This document shows positions 17,910 to 26,302 of a stretch of 64,000 nucleotides of DNA, one piece after another. Position numbers and translations under genes: made by a program. Every line of letters begins with the position of its first letter. Position 1 is the first letter of the stretch. Source of the DNA: Rubrivivax sp. (lineage in GTDB: Bacteria; Pseudomonadota; Gammaproteobacteria; Burkholderiales; Burkholderiaceae_C); assembly GCA_020248915.1 (NCBI GenBank), contig JADCGP010000008.1, positions 1-64,000 on the forward strand, written 5' to 3'. The notes below the pieces were generated by a model, which worked only from the letters and a program-made list of their open reading frames with translations, searched no databases and had not been told where the DNA came from.

Positions 17910-19538
17910 ATGAGCCACGCCTTCGACTGGAGCTCCGGCTACGCCAGCCGCCGCTCGCCCGTCTTCGCCCGCAACCTCGTCTCCACGTCGCACCCGCTGG
18001 CGGTGCAGGCGGGCCTGCACGCGCTGCGCCGCGGTGGCAGCGCGGTCGATGCCGCGATCGCCGCCGCGGCCTGCATGACGGTCGTCGAGCCGTGCAGCAA
18101 CGGCCTCGGCTCGGACCTGTTCTGCATCCTCTGGGACCCGGCCACCCAGCGCCTGCACGGCCTGAACGCGTCGGGCACGGCCCCCGCGGCGTGGACCCCG
18201 GAGTACTTCGAGCGCAAGTACGGCGCCGACGCTCGGGCCCCGGCCAAGCGCGGCTGGGACTCGGTGACGGTGCCGGGCGCGGTGGCGGGCTGGGCGGCGC
18301 TGCACGGGCGCTTCGGCCGGCTCGCCTTCGCCGACCTGATGGCCGACGCCATCGACGTGGCCGAGCGCGGTTACGCGGTGCCGGTGATCATCCAGCAGAA
18401 GTGGCGCAACGCCGCCACGCTGCCCGAGCTGACCTCGCAGCCCGGCTTCGCCGCGACCTTCCTGCCCCGGGGCCGCGCGCCCGAGGTCGGCGAGCGCTTC
18501 GCGTTGCCGGAGGCGGCGCGCGCCCTGCGGCTGATTGCCGAGACCCGCGGCGAGGCCTTCTACCGCGGCGAGATCGCCGCCTCCGCCGAGGCGCACGCGC
18601 GCGCGCACGGCGGCGCGATGACGGCGGCCGACTTCGCGGCCTACGCGCCCGAGTGGGTGGAGCCGATCGCGCAGGACTACCGCGGCCACACGCTGCACGA
18701 GATCCCGCCCAACGGGCAGGGGATCGCGGCGCTGATCGCGCTCGGCATCCTGCAGCACTTCGACATCGCCGGCCTGCCGGTGGACGGCGTGGCCAGCCAG
18801 CACCTGCAGATCGAGGCGATGAAGCTCGCCTTCGCCGACGTCTACCGCCACGTCGGCGATGCGCGCGCGATGACGCTCACCCCGGCGCAGATGCTCGAGC
18901 CGGCCTACTTGAAGAGCCGCGCTGCGCGGATCGACCCGAAGCGCGCGCAGGACTTCGGCCCCGGCCACCTGCCGCAGGGCGGGACGATCTACCTCACCGC
19001 AGCCGACGAGCGCGGCATGATGGTGAGTTTCATCCAGAGCAACTACATGGGCTTCGGCTCGGGCGTGGTGCTGCCGGGCTACGGCATCAGCCTGCAGAAC
19101 CGAGGCCACGGCTTCACGCTCGACCGCACGCGCGCCAACGTGGTGGCGCCGGGCAAGCGCCCGTTCCACACCATCATCCCGGCCCTCCTCACCAGGGACG
19201 GCCAGCCCGTGATGAGCTTCGGCGTGATGGGCGGCGACATGCAGCCGCAGGGCCACCTGCAGACGCTGGTGCGCATGCTCGACTACCGCCAGCAGCCGCA
19301 GGCCGCGTGCGACGCGCCGCGCTGGCGCTTCTTCGGCGGCGTCGTCAACGCCGAGGACGGTTTCGACCCGGCCACCGCGCAGGGCCTGCGCGACCTCGGC
19401 CACACGGTGCAGCCCTTCGCCGACAGCTACCAGGACTACGGCGCCGGGCAGTTCATCTGGCGGCTGGGTGATCCGGCGGTCGAGGGCTACGCGGCCGCGA
19501 GCGACCCGCGGCGCGACGGCCAGGCGGCGGGCTTCTGA
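17910..19538 (+). CDS. Gamma-glutamyltransferase-family protein
   Basis: 542 aa Ntn-hydrolase. The N-terminal part has GGSAVDAAIAAAACMTVVEPCSNGLGSDLF. The small-subunit start is GGTIYLTAAD, whose Thr359 aligns with the autoprocessing nucleophile of E. coli Ggt. Later motifs are NYMGFGSGVVLPGYGISLQNRG and PFHTIIPALL. No signal peptide is seen, so it is probably cytoplasmic and more like the YwrD/acylase-type branch than the periplasmic glutathione enzyme. Self-cleavage before Thr359 is expected. Confidence 0.88.
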   Translation: MSHAFDWSSGYASRRSPVFARNLVSTSHPLAVQAGLHALRRGGSAVDAAIAAAACMTVVEPCSNGLGSDLFCILWDPATQRLHGLNASGTAPAAWTPEYFERKYGADARAPAKRGWDSVTVPGAVAGWAALHGRFGRLAFADLMADAIDVAERGYAVPVIIQQKWRNAATLPELTSQPGFAATFLPRGRAPEVGERFALPEAARALRLIAETRGEAFYRGEIAASAEAHARAHGGAMTAADFAAYAPEWVEPIAQDYRGHTLHEIPPNGQGIAALIALGILQHFDIAGLPVDGVASQHLQIEAMKLAFADVYRHVGDARAMTLTPAQMLEPAYLKSRAARIDPKRAQDFGPGHLPQGGTIYLTAADERGMMVSFIQSNYMGFGSGVVLPGYGISLQNRGHGFTLDRTRANVVAPGKRPFHTIIPALLTRDGQPVMSFGVMGGDMQPQGHLQTLVRMLDYRQQPQAACDAPRWRFFGGVVNAEDGFDPATAQGLRDLGHTVQPFADSYQDYGAGQFIWRLGDPAVEGYAAASDPRRDGQAAGF

Positions 19539-19549
19539 GCCGCCCGGCG

Positions 19550-20467
19550 GTGAGCGGCGGCGTGCCGCGGTCGCTCGCCGCCGGCCTCGCGCTGGCCGCG
19601 TTCGGCGCGATCGCCTTCTCCGGCAAGGCGATCATCGTCAAGCTCGCCTACCGCCACGGCGTCGACGCGGTGACGCTGATCATGTACCGGATGCTGTTCG
19701 CGCTGCCGCTCTTCGTGGCGCTGGCGTGGTGGGCCGGGCGGGGCGGGCCAGCGCTGACCGCCCGCGACTGGCGCGTCGTCTGCGCGCTCGGCTTCACCGG
19801 CTACTACCTGGCCAGCTTCCTCGACTTCCTCGGCCTGCAGTACGTCACCGCGAGCCTCGAGCGGCTGATCCTCTACCTGAACCCGACGCTGGTGCTGGTG
19901 CTGGGGATGCTGGTCTACAAGCGCCGCGTCACGCGCGGGCAGCTCGCCGCGCTGGCGGTCAGCTACGCCGGCGTGCTGGTGGTCTTCGGGCACGAGGTGC
20001 GGCTGGAGGGCGGGGCCACGCTGCTCGGCGCGGCCCTCGTCTTCGCCAGCGCCATCAGCTATGCGGTGTACCTCGTGCTCAGCGGCGAGGAGGTGCGGCG
20101 GCTGGGCTCGCTGCGCCTGACGGGCCTGGCCTCGACCGTCGCCTGCGTGCTGTGCATCGCGCAGTTCCTCCTGCTGCGGCCGCTGGCGGCGGCGCAGGTG
20201 GCGCCCGAGGTGATCTGGCTGTCGGTGCTGAACGCGACGCTGTGCACCTTCGTGCCGGTGATCGCGGTGATGATGGCCATCGAGCGGGTCGGCGCCACGC
20301 TGACCGCGCAGACCGGCATGATCGGGCCGTTGGCGACGATCGCGCTGGGCGTGCTGTTGCTGGGCGAGCCGTTCAATGCCTGGGTCGTGGCCGGCACGGC
20401 GCTGGTGCTCGTCGGCGTCTGGCTGCTGGCACGCGCGTCGCAGGGGCCGGCGGGCAGGCCCTCCTGA
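19550..20467 (+). CDS. EamA/DMT-family permease
   Basis: 305 aa with ten predicted membrane segments in two EamA repeats (GAIAFSGKAIIVKLAYRHG start; second repeat from about 155). GTG start 11 bp after the gamma-glutamyltransferase-like gene, so probably cotranscribed with it. DMT permeases often export amino acids or metabolites; the neighbour suggests an amino-acid-derived substrate, but this is weak. Confidence 0.88.
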   Translation: MSGGVPRSLAAGLALAAFGAIAFSGKAIIVKLAYRHGVDAVTLIMYRMLFALPLFVALAWWAGRGGPALTARDWRVVCALGFTGYYLASFLDFLGLQYVTASLERLILYLNPTLVLVLGMLVYKRRVTRGQLAALAVSYAGVLVVFGHEVRLEGGATLLGAALVFASAISYAVYLVLSGEEVRRLGSLRLTGLASTVACVLCIAQFLLLRPLAAAQVAPEVIWLSVLNATLCTFVPVIAVMMAIERVGATLTAQTGMIGPLATIALGVLLLGEPFNAWVVAGTALVLVGVWLLARASQGPAGRPS

Positions 20468-20512
20468 AGCTCCCCTGAACCTCCACGCCTGCACGGGAAA
20501 GGAAACCTGACC

Positions 20513-21301
20513 ATGGATCTCGGCATCGCCGGCAAGTGGGCGCTCGTCTGCGCCGCCAGCAAGGGCCTCGGCAAGGGCTGCGCCACGGCGCTGGCCGCCG
20601 AGGGCGTCCACGTGGTGATCACGGCCCGCGGGGCCGAGGCGCTCGAGGCCACCGCGTCCGAACTGCGCGCGCGCTTCCCGGCGGTGCAGGTGCGCACGGT
20701 GGCCGGGGACATCACCACCGAGGCCGGGCGCGCGGCCGCGCTGGCCGCCTGCCCGCAGGTGGACATCCTGGTCAACAACGCGGGCGGGCCACCGGCCGGG
20801 GACTTTCGCGACTGGAGCCGCGAGACCTGGATCGCCGCGCTCGAGGCGAACATGCTGACGCCGATCGAGCTCATCAAGGCCACCGTCGACGCCATGGCCG
20901 AGCGCAGTTTCGGTCGCATCGTCAACATCACCTCAGCGGCGGTCAGGATGCCCTACGACGGGCTCGGCCTGTCCAATGGCGCTCGCGCCGGCCTCACCGG
21001 CTTCGTCGCCGGTCTGGCCCGGCAGCCGAGACTCGCCTCGCGCAACGTGACGATCAACAACCTGCTGCCCGGTCCCTTCGACACCGAGCGCCTGCGCAGC
21101 AACACCGCAGCCAACGCGGATCGCGCCGGCAGGAGCTTCGAGGAGGCCTGGGCATCACGCCGGGAAGCCAACCCGACCCGCCGCTACGGCCACCCCGACG
21201 AGTTCGGCGCCATGTGCGCCTTTCTGTGCAGCGCGCACGCCGGCTACGTCACGGCGCAGAACGTGCTGATGGACGGCGGGGCATTTCCAGGCACCATGTA
21301 G
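20513..21301 (+). CDS. FabG-like SDR lacking the catalytic Tyr and Lys
   Basis: 262 aa. Rossmann motif CAASKGLGKG (about 13-22), NNAGGPP (about 88-94) and the catalytic-Ser segment NITSAA (Ser141). Where YxxxK should occur, 13 residues later, the sequence reads LSNGARAG, giving Ser154 and Arg158. The C-terminal FLCSAHAGYVTAQNVLMDGGAFPG is intact. It therefore looks folded and cofactor-binding but with a changed active site. ATG with GGAAAGGAAA upstream. Convergent with the cupin gene, so only loosely linked to the following sugar-acid locus. Confidence 0.85.
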   Translation: MDLGIAGKWALVCAASKGLGKGCATALAAEGVHVVITARGAEALEATASELRARFPAVQVRTVAGDITTEAGRAAALAACPQVDILVNNAGGPPAGDFRDWSRETWIAALEANMLTPIELIKATVDAMAERSFGRIVNITSAAVRMPYDGLGLSNGARAGLTGFVAGLARQPRLASRNVTINNLLPGPFDTERLRSNTAANADRAGRSFEEAWASRREANPTRRYGHPDEFGAMCAFLCSAHAGYVTAQNVLMDGGAFPGTM

Positions 21302-21349
21302 CCGCGGTACCCCGGTGGCAGGGTGCCGCAGGCGTCGCGTGCGGCGCCC

Positions 21350-21841
21350 TCAGCGCACGAACCGGTCGACGAAGTCGCGGCCCAGCCCGACGGCCGTGTA
21401 GTGCGTGCGGCACATCTCGATCTTGGTGAACACGTCCTCGTAGCTGGTCACCGCCCCGGTGGCGTCGACGTAGACCATCGCGCCGGCGATGTTGAAGAAG
21501 GTGATCATCTCCGGCGAGCCGCCGCTCGCCTCGTCGACGACCAGGGTGTGGATCTCACCCGGCGGCTCGTAGACGAAGCTGCCCTCGCGGGCGATCCAGT
21601 CGTGCTCGAGGTAGCGCCAGGATCCCTTGATGACGTAGCCGGTCACCCAGCTCGGGTGGATATGGCGCGACAGCACGCCGCTCTTGCGCACGCGCAACAG
21701 GTTGCACCAGCTGCCGGTGACGGTGTTCAGCAGCAGCGGCCGGAACCAGACCTCGGGCGCCTGCGGCACCCAGACGCGTTCATCGTCGGGGATCGCAGCC
21801 ACCGCGATCTCGGGCTGGATTCCGGGCAGCTGGACGATCAT
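21350..21841 (-). CDS. Cupin protein, 2,4'-dihydroxyacetophenone dioxygenase-like
   Basis: 163 aa single-domain cupin. Metal-binding motif 1 is SRHIHPSWVTGYVIKG (His pair about 59-61) and motif 2 is EPPGEIHTLVV. The overall pattern resembles the 2,4'-dihydroxyacetophenone dioxygenase/ChrR-like cupins. In this locus it is the last gene downstream of an SDR, a KDG-type kinase and a TRAP transporter, so a sugar-acid isomerase or dioxygenase role is possible but unproven. Confidence 0.7.
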   Translation of the reverse strand: MIVQLPGIQPEIAVAAIPDDERVWVPQAPEVWFRPLLLNTVTGSWCNLLRVRKSGVLSRHIHPSWVTGYVIKGSWRYLEHDWIAREGSFVYEPPGEIHTLVVDEASGGSPEMITFFNIAGAMVYVDATGAVTSYEDVFTKIEMCRTHYTAVGLGRDFVDRFVR

Positions 21842-21851
21842 CGAGGCCTCC

Positions 21852-22559
21852 TCAGGCGATCAGGTAGCCGCCGTCGACCGGCAGCACGACACCGGTGACG
21901 AACCGGGCGGCGGGGCTGCACAGGAACAGCACCGGGCCGGCGACATCCTCGGGCGTGCCCCAGCGGCCGAGCGGGGTGCGCGCGAGGATCGGACCGCTGC
22001 GCGCCGGATCGTCCTGCAGCGCCTGCGTGAGCGGCGTCGCGATCCAGCCGGGGGCCACTGCATTGACGCGGATGCCGTCGGCGGCATAGGCGATGGCCAG
22101 GCTCTTGGTGAGCTGCGCGACGCCTCCCTTGCTGGCACTGTAGCCCGGCACCAGGCCACCGCCGAAGAAGCTCAGCATCGAGGCGGTATTGACGATGCAG
22201 CCACGCCGTGGCTTCAGGTGGGGACGCGCTGCCGCGCACACCCGCATCGTACCGGTCAGGTTGACGTCCAGCGTGCGGGCGAAGGCCTCGGGGTCGTGCT
22301 CCGCCCCGCGCTGGATGATGCCGGCGCAGTTGACGACGGCATCGAGCTCCCCGAGGGCAGCCACCAGCGCGGCGACCTGTTCCCCGTCGCGCACGTCCAG
22401 CACGCGGTGCTCCAGGCCGGGGCCTCGCGGCGCCGCCTCGACCTCGGCGGCGCTGGCACCGGTGGCGACCACGGTGTCGCCGGCGTCGGTGAAGGCGCGC
22501 GCTACCCCGGCGCCTATGCCGCTGGTTCCGCCGGCGACGAGGATTCGCCGGCCGCTCAC
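21852..22559 (-). CDS. SDR oxidoreductase of the sugar-acid locus
   Basis: 235 aa classical short-chain dehydrogenase. Cofactor loop GGTSGIGAG, NCAGIIQRG, catalytic Ser in NTASM, and YSASK as the intact YxxxK. C-terminal PEDVAGPVLFLCSPAARFVTG is typical. The GTG start overlaps the stop of the kinase gene (GTGA); this short form lacks the long GC-driven extension of the frame. Likely oxidises or reduces a hydroxyl of the sugar acid imported by the TRAP system. Confidence 0.87.
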   Translation of the reverse strand: MSGRRILVAGGTSGIGAGVARAFTDAGDTVVATGASAAEVEAAPRGPGLEHRVLDVRDGEQVAALVAALGELDAVVNCAGIIQRGAEHDPEAFARTLDVNLTGTMRVCAAARPHLKPRRGCIVNTASMLSFFGGGLVPGYSASKGGVAQLTKSLAIAYAADGIRVNAVAPGWIATPLTQALQDDPARSGPILARTPLGRWGTPEDVAGPVLFLCSPAARFVTGVVLPVDGGYLIA

Positions 22560-23545
22560 ACGGCCTGCCGCTGCAGCGCCGCCCAGACCGTGGCCGCCTG
22601 TGGAATCGGCTCCACCGCCCCGTAACCCTCCGTCGACAGCGCGGCGGCGGCGGCGGCGTAGCGGCCTGCGTCGAGCAGGCTGTCGCCTGCCAGCCAGCGG
22701 GCGACGAAGGCGCCCCCGAAGGTGTCCCCGGCACCGGTGGCGTCGACCGGCCGGCAAGGGAAGGGCGCGAGGCGATGGCGCTGCGATGCGTCGGCCACGA
22801 CGGCGCCGTGCGCGCCGCACTTCAGCGCGACGACGCGCGCGCCCAGACCGAGCGCGTGGTCGACCAGCGCATCAGGATCGTCCAAGCCGGTGATCGCACG
22901 CACGTCGTCCAGGCTCGGGAGGCACAGGTCGCAACGGCGCATCACATCGCTCATCACCGCCCGGGCACGGTCGAGCGACCACAGCCGCAGCCGCAGGTTG
23001 GTGTCGAACGACACCGGGACGCCTGCCGCGCGGGCGATCTCGATCGCGGCGTACGCGGTGTCGCAGGCCTGCGAGCTGATGGCCAAAGAGATGCCCGACA
23101 GGTGCAACAGGCGGGCGCGCTCGATCAGCCCCCGCGGCAGCTGCGACGGCCGCAGCCGGCTCGCCGCCGATCCGTGGCGAAAGAAATGGAAGTGATGGCC
23201 TGCCGCGTCGTGGGTGACGAAATAGATCGCGGTGAAGGCCTCGGGATCGGTGACCACGCCCGTGTGGTCGACACCCTCGCGATCCCACAGGCTGCGCAGC
23301 ATCGCGCCGTAGGGGTCGTCACCGAGCGCACTGACGTAGGCCACCCGGGCGCCCTGGCGCGCGGCGGCGATGGCGAAGTTGCTGCTGTCGCCGCCGAAGC
23401 CCTGCAGGTAGGCACGGCCGTCACGCTCGCCGGTCTGATTGAACTCGACCATCGGCTCGCCGAGGGCGACGACGTCGAAGCGCTTGAAGTCGGCGCCGGC
23501 GGCAGCGCCTGCCGGGCCGCGGGCGCCCGGGGCTGGGGCCGTCAT
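22556..23545 (-). CDS. kdgK: PfkB-family sugar kinase, 2-keto-3-deoxygluconate kinase type
   Basis: 329 aa ribokinase-fold enzyme. N-terminal substrate region GEPMVEFNQTG and GFGGDSSNFAIAAARQG, a conserved SFDTNLRLRLW typical of KDG kinases, and the ATP/anion-hole motif DATGAGDTFGGAF near residue 262. Expected reaction: 2-keto-3-deoxy-D-gluconate plus ATP gives the 6-phosphate. No KDPG aldolase gene is in the window, so the product must be split elsewhere or by another enzyme. Overlaps the SDR gene by 4 bp and follows the RraA-like gene by 1 bp, so it is part of the minus-strand operon. Confidence 0.82.
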   Translation of the reverse strand: MTAPAPGARGPAGAAAGADFKRFDVVALGEPMVEFNQTGERDGRAYLQGFGGDSSNFAIAAARQGARVAYVSALGDDPYGAMLRSLWDREGVDHTGVVTDPEAFTAIYFVTHDAAGHHFHFFRHGSAASRLRPSQLPRGLIERARLLHLSGISLAISSQACDTAYAAIEIARAAGVPVSFDTNLRLRLWSLDRARAVMSDVMRRCDLCLPSLDDVRAITGLDDPDALVDHALGLGARVVALKCGAHGAVVADASQRHRLAPFPCRPVDATGAGDTFGGAFVARWLAGDSLLDAGRYAAAAAALSTEGYGAVEPIPQAATVWAALQRQAV

Positions 23546-23546
23546 C

Positions 23547-24200
23547 TCAGATGCGCCCGTACCTGGCGAGGCCCTTGCGCAGCGACTTCTCGGCGATGAT
23601 CAGCCGCGCCTGCTCGAGCTCGCGGGCGTCGATGTCCTGCGCCATCGCGAGCACTTCAGCGGCCTTCGCGCGTGGCACCACCACCACGCCGTCGACGTCG
23701 CCCACGACGATGTCGCCCGGATGCACGACCACGCCGCCCACGCGCACGGGCACCTGAGAGGCGACCGTCTTGAAGCGGCCCAGCGTGGTGCCGGGGCTGA
23801 CATCGCGCGCATACACCGGAAAGCCGTAGTCGCGGCGGATCTCGACCAGGTCGCGCACGCCGCCGTCGAGCACCGCTCCCGCATGCCCATTGGCCACGGC
23901 GCCCGCGGTCATCAGCCCGCCCCAGACGGCGACGTCGGGCTCGCCGCCGGCGATGGAGATCACGATCACGCTGCCGCGCGGCGCCTCGTCGATCAGGTCC
24001 AGCGCGTGCTGCGGGGGCACGAACTCGTCGGTGGCTGCCTCGAGCACCGTGGCCGCGGGGCCGCAGATGCGGGCGTCGTTGATCCGCGGCTTGATGCAGC
24101 TGGCCATGTAGCCGCGGTGGCCGCAGACCTTGTCGACGGCGTCGGCAACCGACGCCACCGCGACCTTGTGGAAGGCATCGACGAGAGTTTGTGTGTCCAT
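23547..24200 (-). CDS. RraA-like/HMG-aldolase-like protein
   Basis: 217 aa RraA/MenG-like fold. Signature stretches: GPAATV, GSVIVISIAGG, AVWGGLMTAGAVANGHAGAVLDGGVRDL (conserved Gly-rich loop with Arg and Asp that binds metal and pyruvate in 4-hydroxy-4-methyl-2-oxoglutarate aldolases) and VHPGDIVVGDVDGVVVVP. I prefer the ATG at 24200 over an in-frame TTG at 24212. The catabolic context favours an aldolase or lyase over an RNase E regulator. It could supply the C-C cleavage step missing from the locus; this is inference. Confidence 0.8.
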   Translation of the reverse strand: MDTQTLVDAFHKVAVASVADAVDKVCGHRGYMASCIKPRINDARICGPAATVLEAATDEFVPPQHALDLIDEAPRGSVIVISIAGGEPDVAVWGGLMTAGAVANGHAGAVLDGGVRDLVEIRRDYGFPVYARDVSPGTTLGRFKTVASQVPVRVGGVVVHPGDIVVGDVDGVVVVPRAKAAEVLAMAQDIDARELEQARLIIAEKSLRKGLARYGRI

Positions 24201-24243
24201 CAGACGGTCCAAAGGGGGGTGGGGAACAGGTGCCCTGCGCGGA

Positions 24244-25215
24244 TCACCAGGGGTTGAGCCAATGGCGCGGCGGCTGGCCCTGCAACACGCGCACCGCCTC
24301 CTCGGCGGCCTTGCGCTGCACGTCGCGCATCGCCTCCTCGCTGTACCAGCCGATGTGATTGGTGACGACGACGTTGGGCAGGGCGAACAGAGGATGCCGG
24401 GGGTCGGGCGGCTCGGTCTCGAAGACGTCGAGCCCTGCGCCCATCAGCCGGCCCTGGCGCAGCGCGTCGGCGAGCGCGTCCAGATCGACCAGGCCGCCGC
24501 GCGCGGTGTTGACGAGGATCGCCGTCGGACGCATCAGCCCGATGCGCCGCTCGTCGATCAGGTGGCGCGTGTCGGCGACCAGCGGCGCATGCAGCGAGAT
24601 CAGGTCGGCCTCGCGGCAGATCTCGTCGATGCCCGCCGGCAGGACGCCCGGCGGCAGCTCGACATGGGGGTCGTGCGCCAGCACGCGACCGAACCCGAAG
24701 CCGACGAGCTTCTCGTGGGTCATGCGTGCGATCCGTCCGAAGCCGACCAGCCCGAGCGTGCGGCCGCGCCAGCGGACCATCGGTGCCAGGACGCCGGTGC
24801 TCCAGCGCCCCGCCCGCACCTCGGCGTCGTGCATCAGCAGCCGGCGGCTGCAGGCGAGCGCCAGCGCCACGGCCTGCGAGCTCACCTCGTCGATGCCGTA
24901 GTCGGGCACGTTGGCCACGTAGATGCGCCGCTCGCGCGCGGCCTGCTGGTCGATGTTGTCGACGCCAATGCCATAGCGGATCACTGCGCGGCAGCGGGTC
25001 AGCCGCTCGAGCGCGTCACGTGGCAGGGGGCTTTCGCGCACGAACACGATGTCGGCGTCGGCGGCGGCCGCCGCCACGGCGTCGGCGCGGCCGCGTACCG
25101 GCCGCACGGCGAACGCCGCTCCGGCGGCCCCGAGCAGACGCTCCTCCTGGTCGTAGCTCGGATAGCCGTCGTCGATCGCGACCACCAGGGCCATGGCCTG
25201 GGCGGGGGCGTTCAT
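24244..25215 (-). CDS. D-isomer 2-hydroxyacid dehydrogenase
   Basis: 323 aa NAD-dependent dehydrogenase of the SerA/CtBP type. Cofactor motif LGLVGFGRIAR (about 150), catalytic Arg in VNTARGGLVD, Glu in DVFETEPPDP and His in TNHIGWYS. The N-terminal domain has RYGIGVDNID. Its place between the RraA-like gene and the TRAP binding protein suggests it reduces or oxidises a 2-keto/2-hydroxy acid in the same pathway. Confidence 0.88.
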   Translation of the reverse strand: MNAPAQAMALVVAIDDGYPSYDQEERLLGAAGAAFAVRPVRGRADAVAAAAADADIVFVRESPLPRDALERLTRCRAVIRYGIGVDNIDQQAARERRIYVANVPDYGIDEVSSQAVALALACSRRLLMHDAEVRAGRWSTGVLAPMVRWRGRTLGLVGFGRIARMTHEKLVGFGFGRVLAHDPHVELPPGVLPAGIDEICREADLISLHAPLVADTRHLIDERRIGLMRPTAILVNTARGGLVDLDALADALRQGRLMGAGLDVFETEPPDPRHPLFALPNVVVTNHIGWYSEEAMRDVQRKAAEEAVRVLQGQPPRHWLNPW

Positions 25216-25248
25216 CGGTGGGCCATCGGCAGCGGGCGCAGGCCGGGA

Positions 25249-26262
25249 TCAGGGCCGGCGCGTGGCCTCGATGGCCTTGAACAGGTCATCGACGTAGGCC
25301 TTGCCGATCTCGGCCTCGGCCCACTGCCGCACCGGCGGCTGTGCCAGCCGGCGGAACTCGGCCACCTGCGCGGCCGTGGGAACGTAGACCTGCATCCCGT
25401 TCTTCTCCAGGATGGCCTTGGCGTTCTTGTCCTGGTCCGAGGTCATCTTTCGGTGGATCGCGGTGGCCTTGGTCACGCCCTCATCGACGGCCTTGCGCTC
25501 GGCCGCGGTCAGGCCCTGGTAGAAGCGGTCGTTCAGCATGTAGGCGTGGATGGAGTAGACGTGGCCGTCCAGCGTCGCGAACTTCTGATGCTGGTAAAGG
25601 CTCGCCGCGAGGATGTTGGTGACCCCATTCTCCTGGCCGTCGACCACCTTCTGCTGCAGCGCGGTCGGCAGCTCCGCCCACGGGATCGCCGAAGCCGACG
25701 CACCGAGCGACTCGACCAGCGCCTTGAACACTGGCGAGGGCTGGATCCGCATCTTCATGCCCTTCATGTCGGCCGGGCTCTGGATCGGCCGCAGGCTGTT
25801 GGTGAAGTGGCGCACGCCGTTGTCGGCCACCGACAGCATGCGGATGCCGGTCTTCCTGGCCATGTCGTCGGCGAACCCCTTCAGCCAGGCCGAGTCGTAG
25901 ACGCGCCAGGCGTGCTCGTGGTTCTCGTAGAGGAACGGGATGCCCAGCACCCCGATCGGCTTGTGAACGGTAGCGATCGCGCCATCGTGCGCGACAGCCA
26001 TCTCCAGCGTGCCCAGCTTCAGCCCCTCCATCGTCGGCTGATCCCTGCCGAACTGGCCGGCCGGGTAGATCTCGACCCTGACCGAGCCGTTGGTCGACTT
26101 CTCCACGTGCTCCTTGAACGCGAGCGCCGCCGCATGCTTGGGCTGCTCGGGGGTGGCGGGCTGGAAGTGGGCGTACTTCAGCACCTTCTGCGCCTGCGCG
26201 GCCAGCGGCGAGACGAGGGCGACCGCCGCAAAGGCGGCGGACAACAGGACGGGCAGCTTCAT
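25249..26262 (-). CDS. dctP: TRAP transporter periplasmic binding protein (DctP family)
   Basis: 337 aa. A signal peptide (cleavage about residue 24, LAAQAQ) precedes a TRAP DctP fold: YPAGQFGRDQPTMEGLKLGTLEM, the conserved Arg in GMKMRIQPSPVFKALVESLGASA for carboxylate binding, and the QENGVTNILA loop. It delivers an organic or sugar acid to the DctQM permease encoded just upstream in the same operon. Substrate by context: a sugar acid, unproven. Confidence 0.93.
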   Translation of the reverse strand: MKLPVLLSAAFAAVALVSPLAAQAQKVLKYAHFQPATPEQPKHAAALAFKEHVEKSTNGSVRVEIYPAGQFGRDQPTMEGLKLGTLEMAVAHDGAIATVHKPIGVLGIPFLYENHEHAWRVYDSAWLKGFADDMARKTGIRMLSVADNGVRHFTNSLRPIQSPADMKGMKMRIQPSPVFKALVESLGASASAIPWAELPTALQQKVVDGQENGVTNILAASLYQHQKFATLDGHVYSIHAYMLNDRFYQGLTAAERKAVDEGVTKATAIHRKMTSDQDKNAKAILEKNGMQVYVPTAAQVAEFRRLAQPPVRQWAEAEIGKAYVDDLFKAIEATRRP

Positions 26263-26302
26263 CGGGGGTCTCCTTGGCGGTCAGGGTGGGGCGCCGGCAT
26301 CA

